Assembly (NCBI GenBank): GCA_964017065.1
Contig: OZ024792.1
Location: 1,765,254 to 1,829,253 of the forward strand
Source of the DNA: Haliclona indistincta
Taxonomy: Eukaryota; Porifera; Demospongiae; Haplosclerida; Chalinidae
Length of the DNA stretch: 64,000 nucleotides
Reading direction: 5' to 3'
The number at the start of each line of letters is the position of its first letter. The stretch's first letter is position 1. Position numbers and translations under genes: made by a program. Shown piece by piece: positions 17,401 through 27,891 of the stretch. The notes beneath the pieces were generated by a model. The model was not told where the DNA came from and did no database searches. It was given only the letters and a program-made list of their open reading frames with translations.

Positions 17401-18461
17401 GTGGACCAGTAGCAGATTTCTTTATCCCTACATCCTTTTGATTTCGTTAGAAATCTTTTTATCTTCTTGTTTATACAGTCTTAATACACAAATTTAGTTC
17501 CACTCTTTTAGGGCCCACTGCTCCACCACAAAATGTCGAGGCGGATATTTTGTCAGCTGATAGTGTCTCTGTGTCATGGACTTATCCTGTTGATGATGAG
17601 GAAGTTAAAGAGTTCATCATCAGAGAGATAAATGGGTTAGTGGATGAGACAAGGATTCAAGGAAATAATCATTCAACTATTTTGAGCGGGTTGACTCGTG
17701 GAATGATTTACACTTTTGTAGTCCATGCCTTTATAGATATTGCATCTCCTGCGAGCAGTTCTACCAGCATTTTCTTTGTTGGTATGTGAGCGAACATGCA
17801 TTCTAGACCGTTAACCGCTCTATTTCAATGCAGTTCCATCACAAGTCACTTCTCTTCATGTTGACTTATCCTCAAGGACAGTCACATGGGTTCTTCCTCA
17901 GGACAGTAGTGATGTCACTATGTATCAACTACAGTATACTCCACTGTGCAGTAATGATACTCTTATTATTGATCATGATAATACAACCAACACCAGTATT
18001 GATCTACCAGACATTGATCAAACAGTACCTTACACTATATCTGTGAAAGCAGTGAATAATATTGGACCAGGGCAACAGAACAACATCACTGTCAAGAGAA
18101 TTGATACTGAAAGTAAGAGGAACTTTGTATCAATTGCTATTTTGAATTTTGTCTACAGTTCCTGGTAGTGCTCCTGACAATGTCACAGTGACTCATGTTG
18201 GAGATAGTGTTATTTGGGTATCTTGGAGAGAAGCTGACTGCAGACTACGCCACAGTCAGTCACTGGAGTACGTAATGCTGGTGACAATGATTGGGAGAGG
18301 CAGCAACTACACCTACATCATACCACTGAGCCAGTCTAGTAGAATGCTAACTGGTCTCAGTTCACTAACTGAGTACAGTATCCAGATGGCACTAAGGAAC
18401 AACTTAGGACAAGGACCATACAGTGATCAAGTCAATGTAACCACTTTGATGTCAACTTCAG
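11475..18461 (+). CDS. Gene D: type II Ig/FN3 receptor ectodomain with a 4.5 kb transposon-filled intron
   Basis: Exons: 11475-11550 signal peptide ([19 protein letters not shown]), 11595-11900 D1, 11951-12334 D2, 12388-12666 FN3, 12711-13007 Ig, then an intron 13008-17511 containing E1 copies and two foldback elements, 17512-17781 FN3, 17834-18112 FN3, 18159-18461 FN3. All junctions are phase 1. D2 is the shortest in the array (WACVVNYLYDDLQ). No type II stalk, TM or tail follows; the intron is entered by another element at about 18486. The next compatible phase-1 exon downstream is the type I TM at 34409. Joining D to 34409-35268 keeps frame and would give about 866 aa, but needs a 15.9 kb intron. 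Reading on from 18461 instead gives a stop at 18506-18508 and a secreted form. Which one is made cannot be decided from sequence. Confidence 0.8.
14752..15718. mobile_element. Foldback element FB1 (967-bp palindrome)
   Basis: Arms of roughly 480 bp meet at a short centre near 15238 (TGAGCCAGATGG and complement). Ends are TAGGGTCCGCAATG and its complement. The five bases TGTAG occur immediately outside each end (14747-14751 and 15719-15723), a possible target duplication. Small open frames in the arms are mirrored on both sides and are not credible genes. It sits inside the forward E1 copy, so it is younger than that insertion. Confidence 0.75.
16012..16990. mobile_element. Foldback element FB2 (979-bp palindrome), same family as FB1
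   Basis: Arms of about 480 bp, closely matching each other and diverged from FB1, meet near 16505. Ends are TAGGGTCTCCAATG and its complement. Also nested in the forward E1 copy. The close arm match suggests recent formation or arm-to-arm conversion. I did not find a clean target duplication. Confidence 0.75.
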
Positions 18462-18485
18462 GTAATCTAGATATTGAAACAAGTA

Positions 18486-19085
18486 TTATCATTGCTGATA
18501 GGCAATGATTATGTAGGGATGACCTCGAATTAAGATGGCAGCTACTCATGTGTGAAAATGAGTTTTCGCACATATCTCCACTATTACACATCTATACTGC
18601 ATTTTAACTATCTCTAAGTGATTCTGAAGTGTAAGCGCTTGTAGGATGTCTATGAAAGTCGCCAGGACTGCTTGCATGTTTGACGACGAAAATCAAGATG
18701 GCGACTCTCAGAGAGTAGTTGCAGATCTTCGCTGTTATAGCGTTTATCGAGATTCTAGACATCTAGGATTGATCAGACGATTGTTCTGAGCATGAAAATA
18801 CCTTTGGAAAAGCTGGAAGACGTTTCTATAAAATCTCCGCCCACGCGAATTGTTCATCTTCTTCTCCTCCTCCTCCTCCTCCTCCTCCTAGTCTTCTTTT
18901 GACAAGCATAGCGCTGTCCTGAGTGAACGAATCACTACCAAATCTGCACCATCGCATGTGTATACACCTGGGGTAGTGCACTTACTTCTTAGATAGGCAT
19001 AAAACTGAGCTCGGTTCTCGAACAGCTTCGCTTTGTCTCTGCTCTGGGCGCTTCAGTGCGCAAGCTAGAGCCTAGAGGTATGAAC
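18486..19085 (-). mobile_element. E2a: relative of E1 at the 3' end of gene D ectodomain
   Basis: Starts TTA plus a hairpin (TCATTGC, loop TGATAG, GCAATGA), then ATGTAGGGATGA and AAGATGGCAGCTAC. A CTC/CTT-rich tract follows near 18855-18900, then GCATAGCGCTGTCC. The order (terminal hairpin, GTAGGGATGA, AAGATGGC, pyrimidine tract, TAGCGC) matches E1 although the hairpin sequence is different. The distal boundary near 19085 is estimated from similarity to E2b. Confidence 0.6.
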
Positions 19086-19435
19086 ATTTATTTAAAGCAG
19101 TATACTATACCCTGGGTAACACTGATCTGTCTATGCTGACATCATGACCCACGGCAGGCGCCGGCGAACCTCAGTCTCATTGATTAGTGTTTGTCTCTTC
19201 TTAATCCATTACAGTGCTAAGAAATATCATGTTGTCAACTCATACCCTCAACCTCTCTAACTAATTTAAACCTTTTCATTATTCTTGTGCATTCCATGTT
19301 CCTTGACATCTCTGTCTAGAGGCTATGCACCTTCTGATCTACTAGACTAGTAACTGCTGCTCGCAGAGTTGTAAAAATGAAATAAAAGCTAGCATAGAAT
19401 ACAGCTAATAAATTCAAACTGATAGCAGGGGCGTA
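19086..19435. other. Transposon-block spacer
   Basis: About 350 bp of unique-looking sequence between E2a and the next inverted repeat. No open frame of note, no RNA gene and no recognised repeat end. Confidence 0.4.
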
Positions 19436-19979
19436 ACTAGTCTAGCAGCTAACCCTCCCACCTACTGATAATTGGATGCCCGATGGACAGCGGAGAGGGT
19501 CTAGCAATCAGTAGGCGGGAGGGTTAGCTGCTAGACTAGGGCGTAACTAGTCTGGCCGCTGCCCCTCCCCGCCTATTGAGTGGGTGGTGGACGGCGTGTA
19601 GGGTCTAGCAAACATTGCCATTCATAGTTTCCCAACCGACCAATCAGATTCTACAGCTCAAGATCTTGAGCAGTAATATTCATGGATCATGGGCTGGGTT
19701 TGATCGTGAATAATATTACAGGCTGTGGCAAAACAGCTACAGTGGGTGAAAGCTAACAGTCGTGCTGTTGACGATGCTATAGAACATATTCTACCGCGAT
19801 TCAAGCATAGATTGCTTAAACCAAGCGCAGTGTGAGGCAATTCGTGCGGTACAATGGCAGTAAGGAAACCCCGCTTATCGTTGCAATAATTAATCATCTA
19901 TACACGATTAATATTCATATAAAATCGATGAATGGTAATGTTTGCTAGACCCTACCCGCCGTCCACCACCCACCCAATA
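19436..19979. mobile_element. Two adjoining inverted-repeat elements
   Basis: A small hairpin has arms about 19436-19468 and 19506-19539 (CTAGTCTAGCAGCTAACC and complement). Next to it is a TIR pair, left about 19571-19625 and right about 19929-19979 (TAGGGTCTAGCAAACATTG and complement), enclosing about 300 bp with no convincing gene. The right arm is cut where the next element begins, so this element was hit by the 19980-21237 insertion. Confidence 0.6.
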
Positions 19980-20504
19980 GAGAGGTTTAGATTCACATCG
20001 ACGGCTAACTGTAAACGCCTGTGACGTCACCATAATATTACGTACAAACACGCGAGTATACTGACAAAAGCGGAAGTATAAATATTAATGGGCGTGTGCC
20101 GAAGCTCAACGTGCGGGCTGAAAGCAGTCAGGGACTCAGAGCACTGCTTGCACTGCTAACCTAGCCAGCTTTGGCGATCTACCACTTGTGAAGTCATCAT
20201 TGTAGCCTTCATGTATTGCCACTGTAACACAGAAGCTCTAAAGTGAAAACACGTTGCCTTGTAGGTGCTTTCAAGTTGTTGTGCTAGCTATGGGCTAGTT
20301 CCAGCTCTTAGGCTTCTAGGTCTCCAGAGTAAGCCAAGCGTATTGGATAGTGATACAGCAATTGCATTGTCAAACATCGATTATCGATCGCCCAAGGTAC
20401 GTAAGTAAGCTCTACTTTGGTCTAGACTGGTCGCATAACCGCGTTTGCTGACGCCAAAAAGTGGCTGTACACGAGAGTAACCGCCGTCAGTGGCTATTTG
20501 AACG

Positions 20505-21099
20505 TAGTCTCGCGGGGCCCGACGGATTTCGCTTGCAGGAGACCGTCTGGTCACAACTGCAGGGGGTAGGCGGATCTACGCAGGAATTCGTGCGGAGCTC
20601 ATTATAGGCAAGTGCGGTTTCAAACCCAACCCCACGCCTACGCGATCAGAGTATAACACGATGGCCGCTACGTCTGGATCTCAGGACTATACATATGATA
20701 GAGCACTGGTTCTCTCTGCTGCTAGGCCACTGTAGGCTGGGTATTCCTTCCTTTAAAGAAGAGCAGGAAAAAGCTATCAGTTCGTTCATAAGTGGGTGGC
20801 AGACATGTTTTGTCAGTCTACCGACTGGATATGGCAAATCAGCTTGTTTTGACTGTCTCCCAGTCATGTTTGACTGTCTACGAAGAGTGCTAGCTGATGA
20901 TTACAAGCAACACAGTGAACTAGCGATTCAGCCATTATCCACGTGAGCTGAGCGGGGGCGGATAGTTGTTTGCGGTGGTGCTACCATAGTAACTGTGGAT
21001 CAATTATTACATTCCGGACGTGCCAATGATCCGCCTACCCCCTGCAGTTGTGACCAGACGGTCTCCTGCAAGCGAAATCCGTCGGGCCCCGCGAGACTA
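20505..21099. mobile_element. Mutator-like (Pack-MULE-like) element carrying a helicase fragment
   Basis: TIRs of about 72 bp look perfect between 20505-20576 and 21028-21099; they start TAGTCTCGCGGGGCCC. The nine bases ATTTGAACG flank both sides (20496-20504 and 21100-21108). A 9-bp duplication with long TIRs is the usual signature of Mutator-like elements. It encodes no transposase but holds a host-like gene fragment, as Pack-MULEs do. The 9-bp duplication lies inside the 19980-21237 element, which is therefore older. Confidence 0.8.
20661..20946 (+). pseudogene. RecQ-type helicase N-terminal fragment captured in a transposon
   Basis: The frame open at 20695-20946 reads GIPSFKEEQEKAISSFISG then SLPTGYGKSACFD. 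This matches the RecQ-family layout: motif 0 (F-x-x-x-Q-x-x-A-I) followed about 25 residues later by Walker A (LPTGxGKS). A start codon at 20661 opens a short frame in another phase, so a small indel separates the likely start from the helicase part. Only the beginning of the ATPase domain is present and a stop ends it. It lies between the long TIRs of the Mutator-like element. Non-functional as a helicase. Confidence 0.75.
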
Positions 21100-22022
21100 A
21101 TTTGAACGCCGACTGGATTAAAATTCATGACGTCAGCACACTATCTGTATTCAATTTTGTATTGCCCTCAATGAGAAAGCAGCGTGACGACACAATTTAG
21201 CGTTCACGTTCACCGTTGACGTGAATCTAAACCTCTCAATTAACCCTTTAACCCCTATTGTCGCCATTTGGCGACATACATACTTCAGACACCATAACTT
21301 TATCAAAAAGTGTTAAAATATCCCAAAATTAAGCCAAATTGAAGAATACAAATAACCGCAAAAAATTGACCGGTTTTTGGCACGCCCCCTGCACTAAACA
21401 TATTGGCTTTGGCATTTCCATGGCTTCAGTGCAAATTTCACAACATTATAGGAAAAACAAAATGGCTGCCAAGAAAATTTGGACATTTTATGGCTTCAGG
21501 GTGCTCGCAAACACATTTTTGTGCATTCTCTATGATCTGGGCTACATTTTGCACTCACCAAAACCACTGCTATTTGTGTGTACTTTTCAGTAGCCAGCCC
21601 CAAAGTACTAACTTTGAGCAAAATTTGACGAGGTAATTTTTTTTTTATTTTTTTATAATAGTTTAGCAAATTGCGTGGACACACACAAATAGCAATGCAT
21701 GCTAATACAAGGTGTGTACCCAAATGAATAAACAAGTTTTCAGAGCTGATACAGAGATAATAAATAATGTAGAATAGCATGAGTCCAGATACGTGAAAGA
21801 AGTCACCGATCAGTAGCCACAAGTATAGGTGAATGGTTAGAAGAGGTCAGCCACGAATGTAGTAATAGTAGAAAGGTAGAATCAAATATAGTTAAGTGAA
21901 CAGGTCAGTAAACAAGAGAACAGTAGATTGAGCAAGAGGTCAACAAGTACAGGCTTAGGAAGAGGTCACAACAAGTACATGCAGGCTTAGTAGAGTTTAG
22001 AAAGCGATGAGGGCAGGAACTT

Positions 22023-22466
22023 TCAATGAAGAGAAAGAATTAGAATAAAAGATAAAAGTAGAGAAAAAATCAGAGAGGCGTGAGAAAATGCTCGAGAAGA
22101 AGTGAGAGGGTTAGATAGAGGAGCAGGAGGAGTAGGAAGAAGAAAAGGAGGGCGTCTCATGTGTGGCTTCCGAGGCATCGAATTAGACTCAGATAGACAC
22201 GGTGATACACGTTGCGGCGACTTAGAAGGACAAGAGAGAGAAGTAGTAGACCGCTGGCTTTGAGGCGAGCCCTGACAGCTAGGAGACCGACTCCGAGCAA
22301 GACTGGGCGCGGGTGACCTGGAGGAGGCACTTTCTTCATAAGTACCATGGACCTCCTTGTTACCACCAGCTAGGCGTGCACTCCTCCGAGGCACAGCCAC
22401 CAAGGCCGCAGTCCCTCCGCCACGACTCCTTCTGCCACCGCCACCCGCGCTACGCGTCCGCGCCAT
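22023..22466 (-). CDS. Arg/Ser/Gly-rich open frame in the TTAA element, unknown function
   Basis: 147 codons starting MARTRSAGGGGRRSRGG, followed by PRRSARLAGG and a Ser/Pro/Arg-rich stretch, ending in a hydrophobic tail that may be frame noise. Basic, low-complexity N-termini of this kind occur on transposase and gag-like proteins, but no domain was recognised. It may be the first part of a decayed element protein running leftwards. It could also be chance. No function assigned. Confidence 0.3.
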   Translation of the reverse strand: MARTRSAGGGGRRSRGGGTAALVAVPRRSARLAGGNKEVHGTYEESASSRSPAPSLARSRSPSCQGSPQSQRSTTSLSCPSKSPQRVSPCLSESNSMPRKPHMRRPPFLLPTPPAPLSNPLTSSRAFSHASLIFSLLLSFILILSLH

Positions 22467-22498
22467 GTTAATCGTTGTCTGCTGTGAACACTGCTGAG

Positions 22499-22797
22499 CA
22501 GTGGCGGATCTAGGGGGGGGGCCAGGGGGGGCAAGGCCCCCCCTAAAATCTTGTCCGCCATTTTATTATTTACATCTCACGCGTCACATCTGGCTCGCTA
22601 TACTATACTAGACAGGCATAACGCCAGAGCATCTCGATCCAAGCGCTTGAAAAGTGCAAGCGATCGACGATCATGCTTAGCGCGCGTACATCATCAATGA
22701 ATAACAATAAAATCGATCGATTTTAATGAATAAATGAATATTAATTAGCAAAAATTTTTGCTGCCCCCCCTATTTGCTAATCCTAGATCCGCCACTG
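22499..22797. mobile_element. hAT-like MITE with perfect 8-bp target duplication
   Basis: Ends CAGTGGCGGATCTAGG and its reverse complement; 299 bp, non-coding. The eight bases CTGCTGAG flank both sides exactly (22491-22498 and 22798-22805). An 8-bp duplication and CAG-starting ends are typical of hAT elements. The ends match those of the large element at 37740-43589. Confidence 0.85.
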
Positions 22798-22907
22798 CTG
22801 CTGAGTGAAATTTTCTTCTTCTTCTTCAGCGCGCCTAGCGCCTTTATGCGAGCAGTGCCGAGATCGAAGTGGGAGGGGCATATTGACCGACTTGAGTGTG
22901 GGCAATT

Positions 22908-23705
22908 GCGGCTACTCACTGGGTGTCTCCAATCGCTGGACTGGACCACTGGACTGGACTACTGGACTGGACTACTGGACTCATGAATAATGTAATTTTA
23001 AAACCTAATCATGCATGCTGCGCGTTCCTATGGTCAGTGTATCTGGAAAACTAAAGCAGCAGACAGCGATATTAGCAGTATAGCAAGTGCGTCTTCTCGT
23101 ATCATGAAATTTAACGTGCTGGCTTGCCCCAGTCGCAAGAAAATGGATAGACGTGGTTCATGATCGACGTGTTTATGCATAAAACTCGGCAGCAAAGACT
23201 TCTGTAAGCTCAAGATTCCAGAAATGCAAGTTTCAGCAAAGCTACGATCTAGTAACTGAACGATAAACGCCACACTGCTGACTGAAAACGGTACAAATCC
23301 ATGCTGCTCGATCGGCAACCGTGCTTTATAGGCGCGCTAGCGAAAAAATCGTTCTGTTACTACATTTTAGCTTTGCCGAAACTTGCATTTCTGGAATCGT
23401 GAGCTAACAGAAGTCCTTGCTGCCGAGTTTTATGCATAAACACGTCGATCATGGACCATGTCTATCCATTTTCTTGCGACTGGGGCAAGCCAGCACGTCA
23501 AATTTCATGATACGAGAAGACGCACTTGCTATACTGCTAATATCGCTGTCTGCTGCTTTAGTTTTCCAGATACACTGACCATAGGAACGCGCAGCATGCA
23601 TGATTAGGTTTAAAAATTACATTATTCATGAGTCCAGTAGTCCAGTCCAGTAGTCCAGTCCAGTGGTCCAGTCCAGCGATTGGAGACACCCGCTACTCAC
23701 TGGGG
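22908..23705. repeat. Large inverted repeat with a CTGGACTGGACTA minisatellite in each arm
   Basis: Arms of about 335 bp (22908-23240 and 23365-23705) are close reverse complements around a loop of about 125 bp. Each arm carries a few copies of a GGACTGGACTACT unit near its outer end. An E1 scrap (TTC run then AGCGCGCCTAGCGCC) lies just left at 22806-22870. No gene is supported inside. Confidence 0.8.
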
Positions 23706-23832
23706 TAAAAGGACGCAAATTTGAGACCAGTAGCACAAAAGACACACGAGATATTCACGAGAGAAGTGGTCAGCATTTACGAGGTTAAAATTTCAGCTGG
23801 ATAATTTAGTAATTAAAGGGTTAATATTCATT

Positions 23833-24437
23833 GGCGGGAAAATTAAGAGGTTGTAGGATTGGAAGCGGAGGGCTCGAGGAGGCAACTTGAGCGGATGTTG
23901 GCAAGGAATTATCAGAGACAGGTGGAGAAACAGAGTCTGGCGGCGCCGACAGTGTAGCTTCGGTAGCGTCATTAGGTGGAGCTGGTGATTGAGCTGGTGA
24001 TAAAACCGGTTCCTGCAAAGGCTGTGCCTGTGTAAAGGCTGGAAATAATTTCTTCAACTGCCTCCCAGGAAAGATCGGACATTGCAGCAATGCTACCATA
24101 GTACTGACGACCAGCCATGAAGTTGCAGCTGCTAATATAGCCCGCCAATCTGCAGCTAACATCTCTACTAGTAATGTTTCTCTCTGCACTACTCGCCACT
24201 TCATCTCACTTATCTATTGCTTCACAATCTAACACATGTTCACCATCTTCATCCTCACAGTCGTCTCAGCCGATCGACGAGTGCCGTCAATCACCAGCTC
24301 CACCTAATGACGCTACTGAAGCTACACTGTCGGCGCCGCCAGACTCTGTTTCTCCACCTGTCTCTGATAATTCCTTGCCAGCATCCGCTCAAGTTGCCTC
24401 CTCGAGCCCAATCCTGCAACCTCTTAATTTCCTCTGG
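23833..24437. repeat. Inverted duplication of a Pro/Ser-rich coding stretch
   Basis: Arms about 23833-23995 and 24285-24437 are near-identical inverted copies. Both can be read as the same Pro/Ser-rich peptide (SPAPPNDATEATLSAPPDSV), on the minus strand at left and the plus strand at right. The right copy runs into the reverse-transcriptase pseudogene, so this is probably the linker-like N-terminal region of that element duplicated head to head. Confidence 0.7.
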
Positions 24438-24439
24438 GG

Positions 24440-27400
24440 TCCGTTAACTGGTCAAGCAGTCTGTCAATTCCATCTATGAAGAGGTAATTCATTGGAAGCC
24501 CAATCTCTTCCTTGTCCCTTTTGGCTCTGCTGGCACAGCTTTTGTTAAAGAAATCACCCGTCTCTTTCAAGCCTTTGCTGATGGCTCTAACCTAGAGCGT
24601 ATCTGCATGAAGGCCATCACCCTGCTGCAAGTTCTTCTTCAAAAACCTAGCAAGAGGAGCAAGACTAAAGATCACATTGGCCATCTGAAACGCAGACTTG
24701 ATCTTTGGCATAACGGTGATATTTCACCCAGCTTGCTAATGAAGGGCAATGCATTCAAAACCGCTTGATCTCTAATTTGGCAGCTGGCACTAACTAGGCA
24801 CCAAAGGTGCAGATGCCTCGGTGGAACATTTGACATACACAGTAACTGCAGCTATCATACCTTTCTGTACAGCAATCACAAAGCAATAGTTATGCAATCA
24901 ACTGAAACCAATCAGTGCTGACCACAATTCACCTGGGCGTGTCTACAATGTTCAGTACTGCCCATGCATACTGAACACGAGCGAGATAGCTTCCATAGCT
25001 TGCTTGCTTACACAATTTCTCTGGACCAGCGCTGCTATCCTGTAGTGAAATTCTAACCTATCAGCTTCTAGGTAGTCAACTGTGGATAGCTTTGCCTTTG
25101 AAGAACTCCAGATCGCCAGCAACAGCCATGATAAATCGCGAGGAAGCAAATTGCGCCATAACTCATGAACTAAGCTTCGTACGAAGTTTTCACATGATCG
25201 AAAGCGAGATAATACCGTGTTCTACTTGCATTGCTAGTTTCAGAGCTTAACTTTCAGCGTGCGCCTACAAAACTTAACCAGGTGACGAGGTAACTCACGA
25301 ACAGAGCCTTATAACCAAAATCCTTACAATTCATTTTCAAGCAAATATCGACTTTAGCTTGTGTTGCACGTTTCAGCGCTTAGTTTTCAGCGAGCGACGA
25401 GAAATCCTGCCGACAGACAGACAGATACACACATACACAAACCGACTACCGTATGCCCCGTGGCTCCGCCCACCGAGGCATAATAAGGTCGATGGACACA
25501 TTTTCAGAGCACTCATGGCTCAGGGTAAAGTCCGAAGTGCCTTAAGATACCTTTCCCAGGACGAAAACAATGGTGTCCTCAGTCTTGACGACACCATTCC
25601 TTCAACTGATGGTCTGACCACTCGTGATCTCCTAAAAGACAAACACCCCAGCACTGGTTCTCCTGCCCGCCCTGAGTCTTTAATGTCTGACTCTCCTGAG
25701 CCGGTTGTCGACCCTATTCTATACTGCAACCTCGATTCTGCCTGTATACTCAATCCCGCCTTACATACCCATGGTGCCGCTGGGCTTTCTGGTCTTGATA
25801 CCTATGCTCTCAAGATCTCTGCTCTGCTCTTGCTCGTAGGATTTGCACTAGCAATATACATCCAGATAATCTTACAGCCTTTGTTGCCTGCCGCTTGATT
25901 CCTCTAAACAAATGTCCAGGTGTAAGGCCAATTGGTATTGGAGAGGTGCCTAGACGAATTATCGCCAAATCTGTGCTTAGCCTCTTTAGAGAGGATATAC
26001 AAGATGCAGCTGGCCCTCTTCAAGTCTGTGGTGGTCAAGAAGGTGGCTGTGAGGCAGCTATCCATGCTATGCATCAATTCTTTAGTGAGGACGATATACA
26101 AGGTGCTCTTCTAGTTGATGCTTCTAATGCCTTTAACTCGCTCAATAGACATGCAGGCTTCTCTCCACAATATTCGATTCATCTGTCCCCCTCTGTCCCA
26201 GATCCTCGTTAACACCTACCGTGCTCCCATAAGATGCATAATCACTGGCGATGGTGAAATCAGCTCTTCTGAGGGTACTACTCAGGGTGACCCCCTAGCC
26301 ATGGCCATGTATGCCCTTGCAGTGAAACCTCTGATCAGCAATCTAAGATCTGATGTCCCCAATGTAAAGCAAGTGTGATATGCTGACGATGCGTCCGGTG
26401 CAAGCTCTATAGAAGACCTAGGAAAGTTCTGGGACAGTCTGAATCAACATGGCGATAAATACGGCTATCATCCAAATTCCACCAAAACTCACCTTGTCGT
26501 AAAACCTGACCACGAAGCCAAGGCAAGAGCTCTTTTTGCTGACACCGGAGTTAATGTCACCACAGATGGCAAAAGACATCTTGGTGCTGCAATTGGTTCT
26601 AAAGCCTTCACGACTCAATATGTGTCTGAAAAGGTTAATTCTTGGTGTGATGAAATCAACCAATTGGCTCACATTGCAATAACACAACCCCACTCTGCAT
26701 ACTGTGCCTACACTCATGGCTTATCGAGTGAATGGACATTCCTCACTCGAACTATTCCTGACATTTCTGAACTATTACAACCTCTAGAAGATTCAATTCA
26801 CAACCATCTGATCCCTGCAATCACAGGCCGCCCACCTTGCTCCCAAATTGAGAGAGACCTGATAGCTCTTCCAATTAGACTTGGTGGCTTAGGCATCATC
26901 AATCCTGTTTCTTCTGCCGAGTCTTCCTTCAAAGCTTCTTCTAACCTTACAGCTCCTCTAGTTGCAGCTATTGCCACCCAAGATCTTAATCACCATCTCA
27001 GTAGGTCAGCAACCAAAGAGATCAAAATCTCCATTCACAAAAACAACCGTCAAATCCAAAAGCATACTGCAGAGCATGTTTACAACCAACTAACACCTCA
27101 ACTGAAGCGCTCTGTAGATCTTGCTAAAGAAAGAGCTTCTTGGCTATCAGTTCTTCCCCTTGATGACCACAGTTTTTCCCTGCATAAAGGTGACTTTAGA
27201 GATGCCTTGTGTCTCCGGTATGGTTGGTCTCTGCCTCACACTCCTGCCGAATGCAACTGTGGTTCCCCCTTCTCAGTTGATCATGCAATGATCTGTCCGA
27301 TGGGTGGCTTTCCTACCATTCGTCACAACGAACTGAGAGACCTCACTGCCACTCTACGAACCTCACCTCCAACCCCTCAGTGGAGAATCAATGTCTCTGC

Positions 27401-27862
27401 GTTCAGCCATCACCACAGACAATGCTCGTGTCGACATACGTGCAAATGGCTTTTGGACCGGCGCTCAAGATGCATATTTTGATGTCAGGGTGTTTCACCC
27501 AAATGCACCAAGCAACGCTGGTTCCATTTCCTCTGCCTTCAAAAAACACGAAGATGCCAAAAAAAGAGCTTATGGTCAACGTATCAGACAAATTGAGCAG
27601 GGTGTTTTTACGGCCCTGGTTTTTGCCTCAACTGGTGGTTTAGGTTGAGAAGCCACTACCTTCTATAAAAGATTAGCTGATCTTCTGGCAAACAAAAGAG
27701 ATAAACCATACCCAGTAGTTATGGGCTGGCTGTGATGCAAACTCTCCTTTGCAGCAGTTCGTTCCTCTGTTCTGTGTATACGAGGAAGCAGATCTTCAGC
27801 TAATCATCCAGTTCGTGACCACTTTGACATCACCCTAGCAACATCTGAGGGTGGTGTTCCAC
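24440..27862 (+). pseudogene. Decayed non-LTR-type reverse transcriptase element
   Basis: A broken reading frame runs along the plus strand. 24480-24780 encodes VIHWKPNLFLVPFGSAGTAF. After an insertion, 25490-25650 encodes FRALMAQGKVRSALRYLSQD. 25880-26170 gives the RT start (CPGVRPIGIGEVPRRIIAKS, LLVDASNAFNSLNR), 26170-26380 gives EGTTQGDPLAMAMYAL, then YADDASG with a TGA just before it. 26622-27482 gives the thumb and a Cys/His cluster (CNCGSPFSVDHAMICPMGG), and 27391-27648 gives FDVRVFHPNAPSN. The order resembles RT polyproteins common in marine invertebrates; the C-terminal part may be a restriction-like endonuclease (inference). At least three frameshifts, the stop and an insertion make it inactive. 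Confidence 0.75.
24790..25486. mobile_element. Non-coding insertion splitting the reverse-transcriptase pseudogene
   Basis: About 700 bp without a gene, bounded by inverted sequences (ATGCCTCGGTGG near 24810 and CCACCGAGGCAT near 25477). Coding similarity of the RT pseudogene stops on one side and resumes on the other (KVDGHIFRALM). The exact ends and duplication are uncertain. Confidence 0.5.
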
Positions 27863-27891
27863 TTGGTTGACACTAAACATTATTGTTATTA

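Larger units (their letters stand above)
13017..17469. mobile_element. Composite of E1 copies inserted in an intron of gene D
   Basis: Begins ten bases into a normal type II intron (GTTTCACTA then TTAGGGAGG) and ends TTCTTG at 17469, after which the native intron resumes (TTTATACAGTC). The parts are an E1 left end with its palindrome (13017-13483), a reverse-oriented E1 half ending CTAA at 14345 (hairpin GGGAGACAC / GTGTCTCCC), and a forward E1 from 14346 interrupted by two foldback elements, finishing with the E1 palindrome at 17080-17469. As in gene B, the flanks rejoin between A and T without an obvious target duplication. Confidence 0.7.
19980..21237. mobile_element. TIR element (GAGAGGTTTAGATTCAC ends) containing a nested Mutator-like element
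   Basis: Outer ends match as inverted repeats: GAGAGGTTTAGATTCAC at 19980 and its complement ending 21237, extending with mismatches for about 35 bp. No transposase frame is visible. The interior is split by the 20505-21099 element. Family unknown; no clean target duplication was seen. Confidence 0.65.
21244..23820. mobile_element. TTAA-target element (piggyBac-like), filled with other elements
   Basis: TTAA occurs at both boundaries (21240-21243 and 23821-23824), and the ends are CCCTTTAA and its complement TTAAAGGG. TTAA duplication with CCC-starting ends fits piggyBac-type transposons. No DDD transposase was recognised. Inside are an Arg/Ser-rich frame on the minus strand, a hAT-like MITE (22499-22797), an E1 remnant (22806-22870) and a foldback repeat (22908-23705). 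The inverted repeats are short, so the assignment is moderate. Confidence 0.5.

Noticed and set aside
20646..20867. Antisense open frame across the RecQ fragment
   Set aside because: The helicase motifs read on the plus strand; the minus frame has no recognisable content.
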